This document shows positions 48,447 through 57,483 of a stretch of 64,000 bases of DNA, one piece after another. The stretch comes from Bacillus sp. BA3. Its GTDB lineage: Bacteria > Bacillota > Bacilli > Bacillales > DSM-1321. The notes under the pieces are model-generated. The model worked only from the letters and a program-made list of their open reading frames with translations. It did no database searches and was not told the origin of the DNA. Within the stretch, counting starts at the first letter, position 1, and each line of letters begins with the position of its first letter. Made by a program: the position numbers and the translations under genes. The stretch spans positions 1 through 64,000 of the forward strand of contig PIZR01000008.1 of assembly GCA_002835675.1 (NCBI GenBank). The letters are read 5' to 3'.

Positions 48447-50386
48447 TATTCGTTCACTCTCCCCCGTCTTTTTTTTGTTTGCTTCATAAAAATAGAAATG
48501 CCTAATGGAGGTACAGTTATTTCCATGCTGTATGGTTGATTATGGTATGGTTCCTTTTTGACATTAATGGGTTCTTCATTGATTTGACCCGATCCTCCGA
48601 AAGCGGCTGAATCACTGCTGAAAACCTCTATATATTTGCCTTGGGATGGTACACCTATTAGATATTGAGCATGAGCCTGCGCAGAAAAATTACAGACAAC
48701 GATGCAATAATCGCCTTTCCGTTTACCTTTTCTCATAAAGGTAATGACACTCTGATTACTATTGTTCGGATCTATCCATTCAAAACCCTCCGGGACATGA
48801 TCCAATCTCCAAAGTGAGGAAGTTTGCCGATAAAAATCCTGGAGAGTTCGGAAGTAATGGGCCAGCTTTTCGTGTGATTCATATTCCAAAAGCAGCCAAT
48901 CCAATTGTTCCTCATCTTTCCATTCTATGAATTGGCCAAATTCACTGCCCATAAATAGAAGCTTCTTTCCAGGATGCGTCATGAAATACCCAAAGAGTAA
49001 CCGTAAATTTGCGAATTTCTGCCAGTAGTCACCTGGCATCTTATTCAATAACGACTTCTTGCCATGAACCACTTCATCATGTGAAAAGGGCAAGACGAAA
49101 TTTTCTGAAAAAGCATAGAAAAATGAAAATGTTAATAGGTTATGATGATATGGCCTTTCATGTGTTTCAAGTTTCATATAACGAAGGATATCGTTAGTCC
49201 ATCCCATATTCCATTTGTAATTAAAGCCCAGTCCGCCTATATCGGTAGGAGAAGTTATGAGCGGCCGGTCTGTTGCTTCTTCAGCCATCATTAATGCATT
49301 GGGATATTTTTTGAAAACCACTTCGTTAAGTTTTTGCAAAAATTGTATAGCTTCAAGGTTTTCCTCACCGCCAAACTGGTTTTTCAGCTTGACCGGCAAC
49401 GGATTATCATGATTAAGATAAACCATGGATGATACCGCATCGACACGGATCCCATCTATATGGTATACATCCATCCAAAACATAACATTTGAAATAAGGA
49501 AACTGATTACTTCCGGTTTGGTAAAGTCAAAATTGTACGTCCCCCATAACGGGCGATCTGCTCTAGTATGTTCAATTGGTTCATAGAGAGGCGTACCATC
49601 GAAACGGGAAAGTCCATGCGCATCTTTACAAAAATGGGCGGGAACCCAGTCAAGGATTACACCTATGCCCTTTTGATGGCAAAGGTTAATTAAATATTTA
49701 AAATCTTCAGGTGAACCGTACCGACTGGTTACGGAATAATAGCCCGTGACCTGATATCCCCACGATTTATCAAATGGGTGTTCCATTATGGCCATGATTT
49801 CAATATGTGTAAAACTATTATCAATCACATAATCAACTAATCTATCAGCCAATTCACGGTACGTATAAAATTCGCCATCTTCTTTCTGTTTCCATGTTCC
49901 TGGGTGCACTTCATAAATGGACATGGGTTTATGATAAATGTTTTCCTTTTTCCTATCGGCTATCCACTTCGAATCTTGCCATTCAAAATTATCCAGCTTT
50001 TTAATGACAGAGGCTGTATTTGGTCTGACTTCCGAATAAAAGGCATATGGATCGGCTTTTAGGATACGTTTATTTCCAGGTGTATGTATTTCATATTTAT
50101 AGAGTTCCCCTTCTTGTAGTCCTGGTACGAACAACACCCAGATACCTGAACGCTCGATCCGTTTCATCGCATGATCTTTTCCGTCCCAATTATTAAAATT
50201 ACCGACTACTGAAACTTGCTTCGCATGGGGGGCCCAAACGGCAAAGCGTACTCCTTCATTACCTAATGATGTCATAATGTGTGCCCCAAGCATCTTATAG
50301 CTTTCATAAAGGGTGCCTTCATGAAACAAATATAAATCGAAATCGCTTGGATAATTCTCTTGCAGCTGGTCCATAATTGTACTCAA
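48446..50386 (-). CDS. glgB: 1,4-alpha-glucan branching enzyme
   Basis: A GH13_9 enzyme of 646 residues that creates alpha-1,6 branches. An N-terminal CBM48 domain (VRFAVWAPHAKQVSVVGNFNNWDG) precedes the barrel. VILDWVPAHF, the nucleophile Asp in DGIRVDAVSSM, the acid Glu in LMMAEEATD and FVLPFSHDEVVHGK are present. It is the first gene of the operon, with TTG start and GGAGG. The 245-bp region upstream (50387-50631) contains the GH15 gene end; no clear sigma-E or sigma-A promoter could be assigned. Confidence 0.96.
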   Translation of the reverse strand: MSTIMDQLQENYPSDFDLYLFHEGTLYESYKMLGAHIMTSLGNEGVRFAVWAPHAKQVSVVGNFNNWDGKDHAMKRIERSGIWVLFVPGLQEGELYKYEIHTPGNKRILKADPYAFYSEVRPNTASVIKKLDNFEWQDSKWIADRKKENIYHKPMSIYEVHPGTWKQKEDGEFYTYRELADRLVDYVIDNSFTHIEIMAIMEHPFDKSWGYQVTGYYSVTSRYGSPEDFKYLINLCHQKGIGVILDWVPAHFCKDAHGLSRFDGTPLYEPIEHTRADRPLWGTYNFDFTKPEVISFLISNVMFWMDVYHIDGIRVDAVSSMVYLNHDNPLPVKLKNQFGGEENLEAIQFLQKLNEVVFKKYPNALMMAEEATDRPLITSPTDIGGLGFNYKWNMGWTNDILRYMKLETHERPYHHNLLTFSFFYAFSENFVLPFSHDEVVHGKKSLLNKMPGDYWQKFANLRLLFGYFMTHPGKKLLFMGSEFGQFIEWKDEEQLDWLLLEYESHEKLAHYFRTLQDFYRQTSSLWRLDHVPEGFEWIDPNNSNQSVITFMRKGKRKGDYCIVVCNFSAQAHAQYLIGVPSQGKYIEVFSSDSAAFGGSGQINEEPINVKKEPYHNQPYSMEITVPPLGISIFMKQTKKRRGRVNE

Positions 50387-50631
50387 TAAAACCCCTCCAT
50401 CAGTATTAACTCGATAGTATTTTACCCATCCTTCCCCAGTTATTATATATATTCGGTAAAAATGGTATTAATCCTTCAAATGGAGGTGAAGTTATTGTAA
50501 TAAATGCCCGTTTTTTTAATAAATAAAACATTTTTTTGTGAAAAATAGTCATTTATTGTAAAAATATTATTATACCAATAAAACCCTTCCCATTTTTTAG
50601 GAAGAGCTTTAAGGTATCAAGTATGAATGCT

Positions 50632-51645
50632 TCATGTTATTTGTTCAGTTCGAATACTGTGAGTCTTCGTCAAGAATAAATAGGATAATGAGACTGACCA
50701 TGCCAGAGGAGTATTCCTGTTTGGTATATTACTGCCTCCTATATATAACTCAGGAACTTCCCAATTTTCTGGAATGATCATTTTCGTTTTATCTATATAT
50801 TCCTTAACTTTGTTCATCATGCCAAGTTCAAGGTAGCATAATCCCAGCCACGGAAGCCCGAAACACCATTCCGCTTCTTGACCGTCATTGTAATAAAGGT
50901 CATTCTCATATCTAATGCAACCTTTTGTTCTTTCTAGGCGCCCTGTGACATTCTTCAATATTTTAAGTGCTATTTCACGGTCTACCAGACGATAAGGATA
51001 AATTAAGGATAAAAGGGCTAAATCCGTCTCTTTTGAATAACTTTCCCTTGGAAGAAGGAAACGAAGAGCTTCTTCTCCCTTTTTAATGAGTCCTTCCTTG
51101 ACGTTGACCAGCATTTTGACTGAATTCAAACCGGCAACACATGCCCCTATGCTTGAAGCATGGATTTCGATATTCTCTTCCCACATCCCGTTATCTTCCG
51201 CTTGCCAATATTGCAGGCATTCCAAGTAACTGACCAACTTTTGAACGATCTTTAAATCACGTTGATTTCTTATCACCTTTTTCCCATGCCTATATCCTTC
51301 ACCGACACCCCATAAAAAGGCACCTATCGCATCATTTTGGGCATGGCCCCACTCATCTGGCAGTTCTTTAAGCTCAGTGGAATATCGTGCATGGATATGT
51401 TCAAATAGAAATTGGGGTTTCTGTTCCGTATGAATATCTATCTTCCACTCATAGGATTGAAATAAGTCGAATAAAGCATGATATGCTTTCTCGTAACGAT
51501 TGGACGGATCATTTATAAAAGGTATTACTGTATAAACGACATCCCTTATCCAGACATAATTATAATCATCGGAAACACTTGCAGTATATGCGCCATTAGG
51601 AAGCCGCATGCGATCAAGAACCTCTAGGGCACCATTTACATTCAT
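50632..51645 (-). CDS. GH15-like protein (glucoamylase/phosphorylase-kinase fold) next to the glycogen operon
   Basis: A 337-residue (alpha/alpha)6-barrel protein of the GH15 type. Visible blocks are YNYVWIRDVVYTV near 28-40, GHAQNDAIGAFLWGVGEGY near 100-118, the general-acid region GMWEENIEIHASSIG with Glu156/157, and NTPLAWSVSLSYLFL at the end. GH15 enzymes hydrolyse alpha-1,4-glucosidic ends; in the C-terminal block the usual general base Glu is not visible, so the protein may be a binding or regulatory relative of phosphorylase-kinase type. It lies directly upstream of glgB in the same direction, and a cre-like site is upstream of it. With glgP absent, it could take part in glycogen breakdown; that is inference. 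Confidence 0.75.
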   Translation of the reverse strand: MNVNGALEVLDRMRLPNGAYTASVSDDYNYVWIRDVVYTVIPFINDPSNRYEKAYHALFDLFQSYEWKIDIHTEQKPQFLFEHIHARYSTELKELPDEWGHAQNDAIGAFLWGVGEGYRHGKKVIRNQRDLKIVQKLVSYLECLQYWQAEDNGMWEENIEIHASSIGACVAGLNSVKMLVNVKEGLIKKGEEALRFLLPRESYSKETDLALLSLIYPYRLVDREIALKILKNVTGRLERTKGCIRYENDLYYNDGQEAEWCFGLPWLGLCYLELGMMNKVKEYIDKTKMIIPENWEVPELYIGGSNIPNRNTPLAWSVSLSYLFLTKTHSIRTEQIT

Positions 51646-51730
51646 TAATTGAACACCTCCATAGTTATTTGCTTATTCCCATTGTTGACAGACTCCCATT
51701 TTCTAAACGTTGGTTGTTTCATTTTTCAAT

Positions 51731-51744
51731 TAAAAGCGCTTTCA
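51731..51744 (-). promoter_or_regulatory. Near-consensus cre site upstream of the GH15/glycogen genes
   Basis: TGAAAGCGCTTTTA on the minus strand matches the CcpA consensus in all but the penultimate fixed base. It is 86 bp upstream of the GH15 start. The rest of 51646-51900 shows no gene. Confidence 0.5.
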
Positions 51745-51904
51745 ATTCAGCTAGCCATAACGACTTTTTCAGAAGTTCATTCACCACAGTTTATGTAATC
51801 ACTGCCGTTTTTGATAATCAAGCTTCCAATGTTCAATAAAAAAGCGTCATTTGCCTACCAGTAATGAAGTTGCCGTTATGAAATATGTTCTTTGGAAAAT
51901 AAAA

Positions 51905-51935
51905 AACCAGTAATGGCAATCCATTACTGGTTATA
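51905..51935 (-). terminator. Terminator of the decayed azlCD transcript
   Basis: AACCAGTAATGG and CCATTACTGGTT form a perfect 12-base stem with TTTTTTA after it on the minus strand. Confidence 0.85.
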
Positions 51936-52275
51936 TCGGCCTATCATTCAAATGTTTAGTAGTTATTAAAAGAATAATCGTATCATCATTGAAAGCATGC
52001 CAATCATTACCGTACTCCATAGACTTCTCGTAAACATGGCAACCAGGAAAGCTGGTAAAAGCTGAGGCCAATTTTAAAGCATTACCCTTAATTAAAAAAA
52101 CCTGTTCCGATAATAGAAGTTCTTGAACCAATGACGCCTCCATTACGGCCACCGTACATGCTTTAGCCAATCTATGCCCTTGGAATCTGCATATTACTAA
52201 TCTCAGCATCAAATGAACGATTCTAGGTATGAAAGTCACAAATGAAGCCCCAAGGATATACCTGCTTATTTCCAT
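51931..52275 (-). pseudogene. azlD remnant (branched-chain amino acid exporter small subunit)
   Basis: The frame reads MEISRYILGASFVTFIPRIV and later AVMEASLVQELLLSEQVFLIKGNALKLAS. These pieces match the AzlD order (LVTFIPRV..., PVAVMAAL..., GQELLL) in memory, but the hydrophobic segments between them are scrambled by frameshifts: RFQGHRLAKACTVAVME corresponds to an out-of-frame helix. The C-terminal half (EKSMEYGNDWHAFNDDTI) bears no likeness to AzlD, whose end should be hydrophobic; other frames there give the expected text. The gene is therefore decayed despite an open frame of 114 codons. AzlC/AzlD normally export valine and other branched-chain amino acids. Confidence 0.75.
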
Positions 52276-52905
52276 CTGTCAATCACCATCCCCTATCGCT
52301 GAAGCTATAACCGTTGCAACTATGACGCCAGTACTGCCAGGAAAGAAGAAACCCTAATGCAACAACGATTAATATGCTGCCAAAAAACGACTGCAAGATC
52401 TATAAAAAAGTCTTTTTTACTCAATATTCAAAACTAAGAAGGCCGGTAAACATGGCTGTCAGGGCAGAAACCGCTTTTGCTAGTAACCAATTTATATAGG
52501 CTTCAAGATTGTGACCAAGCATACTAAAATCAAACCGTTTCCTCTTCTGTGCCGTTGTGGCCGCCAACTCCAAATGTTTCATCCGTTAGTAAGGCTCCAG
52601 TTATCAGTTTTTGTTTCAAACCTTGCTGCCTGAATTAAGGAGCTAATGCAGCAATAGATGACGACTGTTAACAAAAATATACGTAAAAATCATGGCCGAG
52701 ACCGGATGACTTGAGGCCATAATCCATGCCGCCATGAATTGTCCAGACCCTGCATAGAGTAAAAGCGACATTAGTGCCACTTCAATCATACTTAATCATG
52801 ACTTTCTTTCGCGACCCCTTCAGCAAAACCGATACTTAGGTATACAATCCTTTACTCCTTGCCAAAAGCCTACCCCATCATCGGAAAAGTCATCGTTTTT
52901 CCAAT
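52276..52905 (-). pseudogene. azlC remnant (branched-chain amino acid exporter large subunit)
   Basis: In three frames on the minus strand the AzlC text can be followed: FWQGVKDCIP at the N-terminus (about 52850-52890), GVAKE, then IEVALMSLLLYAGSGQFMAAW and SSHPVSAMIFTYIFVNSRHLLLH around 52640-52800, and near the end GVIVATVIASAIG around 52290-52330. At least four stops and several frameshifts interrupt it. It abuts the azlD remnant in the order azlC-azlD, as in intact operons. The retained terminator at 51905-51935 marks the old operon end. The degree of decay suggests loss of selection some time ago. Confidence 0.85.
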
Positions 52906-52929
52906 CCACCCTTATATTAATAAGTGCCT

Positions 52930-53448
52930 TTAATTGCTTTTCAGCTTGCCAAGCAGAATTGGCAACTCACTATATATTTCGATGATCTCATCTATAGGCA
53001 TCCTAACTAAGCCGCTGGAAGAAGGGGCAACGAATTCCATGGATTGATTCGATGAAGGTTCTTCTTGCAGCCCCCAAGAGATTTTTCGTAATTGACGGTA
53101 TTCCTGATAAACACCCTTGCCTACAAAACAGACAAGTCTAGGTTCATACTTTTCAATTTTCCTTTTTAATTGCTGCCTTCCTATTATGTACTCTTCTTTA
53201 GTGATATCTTCCGCTCCTTTTGTAGGCCTGGAAACGATATTGGTAAAACCATAACCTAAATCCAGTAATGACGAGTCTTCGGTTGGAGCATATTTCCTTG
53301 GTGTCAGCCCGGACTCGAAGAGGATTTTCCAAAAGCGGTTGTTTGGATTCGCATAATGATGGCCAGTCTCGCCTGAACGGATGCTTGGATTGAAACCTAC
53401 GAACAAAACATCCAAATTTTCCCTTAAATGATCAGAGATGCCTTCCAT
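52930..53448 (-). CDS. mug: G/U mismatch-specific DNA glycosylase
   Basis: A UDG-superfamily family-2 (Mug/TDG) enzyme of 172 residues that removes uracil and ethenocytosine opposite guanine. Visible are LDVLFVGFNPSIRSGETGHHYANPNNRFW (active-site loop with GFNPSxxS and the NNRFW block), DLGYGFTNIVSRPTKGAEDI and the C-terminal FVAPSSSGLVR loop that probes the mismatch. The start is ATG at 53448 with AAAGGAG seven bases upstream; the ORF could begin eight codons earlier without a site. Together with ExoA and the UDG-like protein it gives this window three base-excision repair genes, all separate. Confidence 0.93.
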   Translation of the reverse strand: MEGISDHLRENLDVLFVGFNPSIRSGETGHHYANPNNRFWKILFESGLTPRKYAPTEDSSLLDLGYGFTNIVSRPTKGAEDITKEEYIIGRQQLKRKIEKYEPRLVCFVGKGVYQEYRQLRKISWGLQEEPSSNQSMEFVAPSSSGLVRMPIDEIIEIYSELPILLGKLKSN

Positions 53449-53649
53449 TTTAAAACTCCTTTTCAAATTCATATTTAATCATTGTACAAAACTGAAAAAT
53501 AATTAACTACCTTTTCCGCCATTTTCACAACATATATCCAAAATTCAAACACGTTTCTTGTAGAATGTGGGATGATTGTTTCAAATTAATAACTCTAATA
53601 TTGATGACATATGATTCCGCTTTTAAATTACAAGCATTTTACACGTTCA

Positions 53650-53684
53650 AAAAGAAACAGCCACCTTATAGATGGCTGCTTCTT
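53650..53684 (-). terminator. Terminator of the DUF2642 gene pair
   Basis: AAGAAGCAGCCA and TGGCTGTTTCTT (one mismatch) with TTTTTG after it on the minus strand, just beyond the stop. Confidence 0.8.
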
Positions 53685-53692
53685 CATATATC

Positions 53693-53908
53693 TTATTGTG
53701 CGTGACTAACGCGAACAAAGCTTATTTCACTTAGTGGAATGGTTATGATATCAAGATTGCCTTCATAACCTGGAGAGGTTTCTGTTAATTGACAAATATC
53801 ATCTGTTACTTCAAATAACACTCCCTCGAATAAATCACTGCTCGTTGCCACTTCGACCGTGTTCCCAATGTAATGTTTTAATTGTACATAAAAAATACTA
53901 GCTAACAA
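53693..53908 (-). CDS. DUF2642 protein, short form
   Basis: A 71-residue beta-rich protein of the DUF2642 (YuzF-like) family: FYVQLKHYIGNTVEVATSSDLFEGVLFEVTDD and then IITIPLSEISFVRV. Sm-like or small barrel folds are expected. Proteins of this family are reported in spore coat or exosporium fractions of some bacilli. The start is TTG at 53908 with GGAGGAG about 9 bases upstream; the longer frame from 53965 has no site. It lies 13 bp after the longer DUF2642 gene, so the two form an operon. Confidence 0.72.
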   Translation of the reverse strand: MLASIFYVQLKHYIGNTVEVATSSDLFEGVLFEVTDDICQLTETSPGYEGNLDIITIPLSEISFVRVSHAQ

Positions 53909-53921
53909 TGCATTCTCCTCC

Positions 53922-54266
53922 TTATATAGGCTCTCTAAAAGAATTGATGGAATTGAACGGAACAAATACTACAGTTCCCGCAGCTTCAGTAATTACGATA
54001 TAATTAGTTTGAATTGAACTCAATATTCCCGTTACCGGGGCAAAATCAGTTGAAACCGTTACCGTTCTTCCTAGTAATGCTGCTAAAGCACCTCTTAAAT
54101 CAATGAATGGATCTCCTGAAGTGTCAGGTGTTCCTGGTCTTGGTTTACCATTTTCAACAAGCCATTTATAGTAGAGATAGTCGTAACTATTCTTTTTACA
54201 TGGCTTCTCACTTTGCTTCTCACTTTGATTCTCACTTTGCTTCTCACTTTGCTTCTCAGTGCTCAT
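53922..54266 (-). CDS. DUF2642 protein with N-terminal KQSE repeats
   Basis: 114 residues. The first 22 or so are a charged repeat (EKQS-EKQS-ENQS-EKQS) encoded by a 12-bp tandem repeat (54204-54258), followed by a CKKNSYDYLYYKWLVENG helix and the DUF2642 barrel (GALAALLGRTVTVSTDFAPVTGILSSIQTNYIVITE). Low-complexity N-termini of this type vary in copy number between strains and are common in spore surface proteins. ATG start with AAAGGTGG upstream. The Cys in the KPCKKN segment may cross-link. Confidence 0.72.
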   Translation of the reverse strand: MSTEKQSEKQSENQSEKQSEKPCKKNSYDYLYYKWLVENGKPRPGTPDTSGDPFIDLRGALAALLGRTVTVSTDFAPVTGILSSIQTNYIVITEAAGTVVFVPFNSINSFREPI

Positions 54267-54715
54267 TATTTTACCACCTTTATATTGTCTATTTTATTAC
54301 CTTCGTCATGGTTCTCTTCTTTTTTCCTTCATCCCCATGCTCTCATTTCTTTACCTTCTCCTTTTTGAAACGGTCCCCCCTTCTTATCTTTCATGCAGCA
54401 CTGAACTCGTTGTCGATCGATAATGTGAATCCTGGTATGGTTCAAACCGAAAATGAATTTTCGACCTTGCTAATATTTTTGCCTTGATTCGATTTCCCCT
54501 GAATTCATTGATCCACCAGATACATTTGATTCCTTTGAGGATCTTGACAATTTGCTGCTGCTTCTATATCGCTTCAAAAGTAGTATATTGATGACTGATG
54601 TTTTCGGCTTGGACTAATCAACCTTTTTTTAAATTACTTTACTTTTTTTTGAAGGTTTTACGAAATCATGTCCATTTCTCTAATGAATGAATATGATACG
54701 GTTGAGGTGATAACT
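54267..54715. other. Intergenic region between divergent units
   Basis: It holds the divergent promoters of the DUF2642 pair and the GT4 operon. I see no gene with a ribosome-binding site and no clear operator. A mother-cell sigma factor promoter is likely but I could not identify it by eye. Confidence 0.4.
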
Positions 54716-55003
54716 ATGACGAACAAACAAAAAAAGGATTACATAGGCATTGTAATCCCTTCATGTCACAAAAAGTCTGCATTAAAAGCAGAACGTATGG
54801 AACAAGCAAAATCCCCTTTTTTCAATTGTTCACTTCCTATTAATAAAGGTTTTTCTGAAGCGGACGATACTAATTGTTGTGCATCAATAAATGAGCCAGG
54901 TTCCCACATTAAATTGTTACTTTCACCATTAAATTCAAATAAAATTCATCATCATACAGTTACTGGATCTGATGAATTTTCCCAAAGAGGTAAGGCATCA
55001 TGA
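54716..55003 (+). CDS. Small protein coupled to a glycosyltransferase
   Basis: 95 residues from ATG at 54716 with TTGAGGTG six to eight bases upstream; an in-frame ATG 16 codons earlier lacks a site. Features: a Lys-rich start (TNKQKKDYIGIVIPSCHKKS), Cys residues at FNCSLP and NCCASINE, and a His/Ser-rich tail (KIHHHTVTGSDEF). The composition fits spore-coat-type small proteins, though no family is recognised. Its end overlaps the next gene by four bases (ATGA), so translation is coupled and the product may be a substrate or partner of the glycosyltransferase. Confidence 0.6.
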   Translation: MTNKQKKDYIGIVIPSCHKKSALKAERMEQAKSPFFNCSLPINKGFSEADDTNCCASINEPGSHIKLLLSPLNSNKIHHHTVTGSDEFSQRGKAS

Positions 55004-56145
55004 AATCAATAAGAGTCCTGATGGTGTTAGATACAATGGATGTAAGCGGAACGGAAACGCATGTATTGAGTCTTGTGAAGGAATTACAGTCTAAAGGAAT
55101 ATATACAGCAGTTGTTACTGGAAAAGGCAGTATGATTAGCCGGTTACGAGAAACGGGATGTAAAGTTCACCAAATGAATTTCCCTAAAACATTGACGATT
55201 AACTCGAATGAGGAATCTCCATTATTGAATAGCTTGGTAGAATTGTTACGAAAAGAACAGATTACACTAGTGCACGGGCACCAAATTATATCCGGCTACC
55301 TCTCTGCAAAGGCAGCTAAGCTCTACAATATTCCTTTCGTCTTCACCCTGCATGGGACATACTTCCAGAAATCGGATATAAAAAGTGTGTTACAGTTTAC
55401 AGATGCTGCGGTTGCAGTTAGTGAACCGGTAAAAGAACATATTCAGCCATTTTTCCCTAAGAATATTTCAGTCATTGCAAATGGAATTGATACAGCCGAT
55501 TTTTCCCCTTCCCCTTCTTTGGAATTAAGAAAAAAAATGAATATTCCCTTGAATGCAAAAGTAATTCTTTACTGCAGCAGGATAACTCGGCATAAAGCAA
55601 AAATCTGCATGCTTTTAATCAAAGCTTGCAGGGATTTAAAATTAAAGGATATCCCCAACCTTCATGTAATCATCATCGGTAACGGCAGCCAGCTCAAGGA
55701 CATTAAGAATGTGGCTGCGAGCATCCAATCTTTATATAAAGAAGAGTTCATTCATTTCACTGGGGAACAAAAGAATGTGAGAGACTATTATGCACTTGCA
55801 GACTATGTTGTAGGTACGGGCAGGGTTGCTTTGGAGGCTATGGCATGTGAAAGACCCGTTATTTCATGTGGAAATCTAGGGTATTTTGGGGAAGTGAATA
55901 AGAAAAACTTTCAACAAGCCTGGGAATGCTACTTTGGGGATCACGCTGCAAAACAGACTTGCAGCCAAGCCATTCTTTATCGGGACTTACGCAACCTTCA
56001 TCAATCAAACGCCGGGGTTCAAACAGGCAGGGATTTAAGGAAATTGGTATTGAAACAATTCGATAGTAAAAAAAATATATTACCGCTAATTGAATTATAT
56101 GAAAGTACAATTCAATCATTTGAACAGCAGCAGGCCATAAATTAA
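55000..56145 (+). CDS. GT4-family glycosyltransferase
   Basis: A 381-residue retaining glycosyltransferase with two Rossmann domains. MVLDTMDVSGTETHVLSLV at the start is the acceptor-side loop; VHGHQIISGYLSAKAAKL, VIANGIDTADFSP near 162, and the donor-site TGEQKNVRDYYALADYVVGTGRVALEAMACERPVI (about 247-280) define the family. It resembles CotSA-type enzymes of the B. subtilis spore coat and many cell-surface glycosyltransferases. Note the break in the usual 'SxxEGxPxxxLEAMA' form: GTGRVALEAMA. It is coupled to the small protein upstream. The acceptor and sugar are unknown; a spore-surface role is inference from the neighbouring DUF2642 genes. Confidence 0.82.
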   Translation: MKSIRVLMVLDTMDVSGTETHVLSLVKELQSKGIYTAVVTGKGSMISRLRETGCKVHQMNFPKTLTINSNEESPLLNSLVELLRKEQITLVHGHQIISGYLSAKAAKLYNIPFVFTLHGTYFQKSDIKSVLQFTDAAVAVSEPVKEHIQPFFPKNISVIANGIDTADFSPSPSLELRKKMNIPLNAKVILYCSRITRHKAKICMLLIKACRDLKLKDIPNLHVIIIGNGSQLKDIKNVAASIQSLYKEEFIHFTGEQKNVRDYYALADYVVGTGRVALEAMACERPVISCGNLGYFGEVNKKNFQQAWECYFGDHAAKQTCSQAILYRDLRNLHQSNAGVQTGRDLRKLVLKQFDSKKNILPLIELYESTIQSFEQQQAIN

Positions 56146-56350
56146 TGGTTCTGCTGCTATTCAATCTCTCACAATGGCCATCAAGGGTTCTATTAATTCT
56201 TTATTAGGGGAATAAACTACATAGAAATTGGAGGCATAGATCTCTCGATTAATAACAGCCAATAAATGATTCTAGAAAATGAATTAATCTATTAAATAGA
56301 GTTTAGAACCTTATAAAAATTTAAAGGCGCTCCCATTTGTCAAATGGCTT

Positions 56351-56384
56351 AACTCGTAGGTATTTATGTACCTACGAGTTTTTA
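56351..56384. terminator. Bidirectional terminator
   Basis: AACTCGTAGGTA and TACCTACGAGTT arms with TTTT on both sides, between the convergent GT4 and TauE genes. Confidence 0.85.
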
Positions 56385-56423
56385 TGTTACGTATCGCAAA
56401 TTCGATTCTATCAAACTCGGGGT

Positions 56424-57323
56424 TCAGGAAACATTCTGCCGTTGTTCGATATGATCATATTTTCTCGCATTGGACATCTTATTGATGGTAAGAAGTATTC
56501 CAGAAAGCCATATAATCACGATGCCTGTATAAATATATATGTGTGCTTCAATCGGAATCCATGTAGCTAATAATGTTCGTACATTAATCAAAATAATGAA
56601 ACCACCGACTAAAACACCCATTAATTGAGCAGGAAGCATCCGGACTAACCAGGCTGCAATTGGTGCAGCAACCACCCCACCAATTATCAACGCTACGACC
56701 CAAAGCCAATTGACTGCTTCCCATCCAAGCGAAATGATAAAACCAAGACTTCCGAAGAAAGCAATGGCAAATTCACTCGTATCAACAGTCCCTACGGCTT
56801 TTCTCGCCGTCATTCCTTTTTTTGACAATAAAACAGGCGTTGCAATAGGTCCCCAACCGCCTCCGCCTGTTGCATCACAAAAGCCTGCAAAAAGGCCTAA
56901 CGGAATGGATTGTTTTGCGGTCAATGGCCTTACGGTTTCAGTGTCCTTTGACGGTTTAAAAATAAATAAAAAGCGGAATAAAACGTATACACCAAGGCCA
57001 AATAAAAATATGGCAATATACGGTTTAGCTAATTCTGCTGGCAGGTTGCTCAGGAAACATGCACCTACAAATGCACCAACTGAGCCTGGAATGATCAAGC
57101 GATAGACCATATTTTTATCCACGTTCCCAAACTTTATATGTGAAGCTCCGGAAACTGCTGTGGTCACTACTTCCGATAAATGTACGGATGCTGATGCTAC
57201 TGCAGGGGCAATCCCGAATGTCAACAATAAGGAGGTGGAACTCACTCCATACCCCATTCCAAGCGAACCATCGATTAATTGGGCTAAAAACCCGATAAAG
57301 GCTAAAACGATTAACTTTTTCAT
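56424..57323 (-). CDS. TauE/SafE-family anion exporter
   Basis: A 299-residue membrane protein with about eight helices in two repeats. LAQLIDGSLGMGYGVSSTSLLLTFG at the start and GLFAGFCDATGGGGWGPIATPVLL in the middle are the pseudo-repeated family motifs. Such proteins (TauE, SafE, YfcA, CysZ-like context) move sulfite, sulfoacetate or related anions. It lies downstream of the sulfate-assimilation genes in the same direction, 160 bp and one terminator away, so a role in exporting surplus sulfite is likely, though inferred. The start is ATG at 57323 with AAGGGG nine bases upstream. Confidence 0.83.
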   Translation of the reverse strand: MKKLIVLAFIGFLAQLIDGSLGMGYGVSSTSLLLTFGIAPAVASASVHLSEVVTTAVSGASHIKFGNVDKNMVYRLIIPGSVGAFVGACFLSNLPAELAKPYIAIFLFGLGVYVLFRFLFIFKPSKDTETVRPLTAKQSIPLGLFAGFCDATGGGGWGPIATPVLLSKKGMTARKAVGTVDTSEFAIAFFGSLGFIISLGWEAVNWLWVVALIIGGVVAAPIAAWLVRMLPAQLMGVLVGGFIILINVRTLLATWIPIEAHIYIYTGIVIIWLSGILLTINKMSNARKYDHIEQRQNVS

Positions 57324-57412
57324 GACATTCCCCTTTTTCAACTAAAATAGAACCTAGATAACATCGACCACCGTTTGCCTGTATAGATCAGTTTGATCTT
57401 TAAGACACAAAG

Positions 57413-57455
57413 AGGCACCTAACCAAAATGAAATAACATGTTGGTTAGGTGCCTT
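57413..57455. terminator. Terminator of the sulfate operon
   Basis: AGGCACCTAACCAA and TTGGTTAGGTGCCT give a 14-base perfect stem between sirC and the tauE-like gene. T-runs are weak, so some read-through into the exporter gene is possible. Confidence 0.75.
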
Positions 57456-57483
57456 CAGTTTTTCTGATCAGCCCATGATTTTT

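Noticed and set aside
51931..52275. 114-codon frame as an intact gene
   Set aside because: Only short pieces match AzlD; the membrane helices are broken by frameshifts, so it is listed as a pseudogene.
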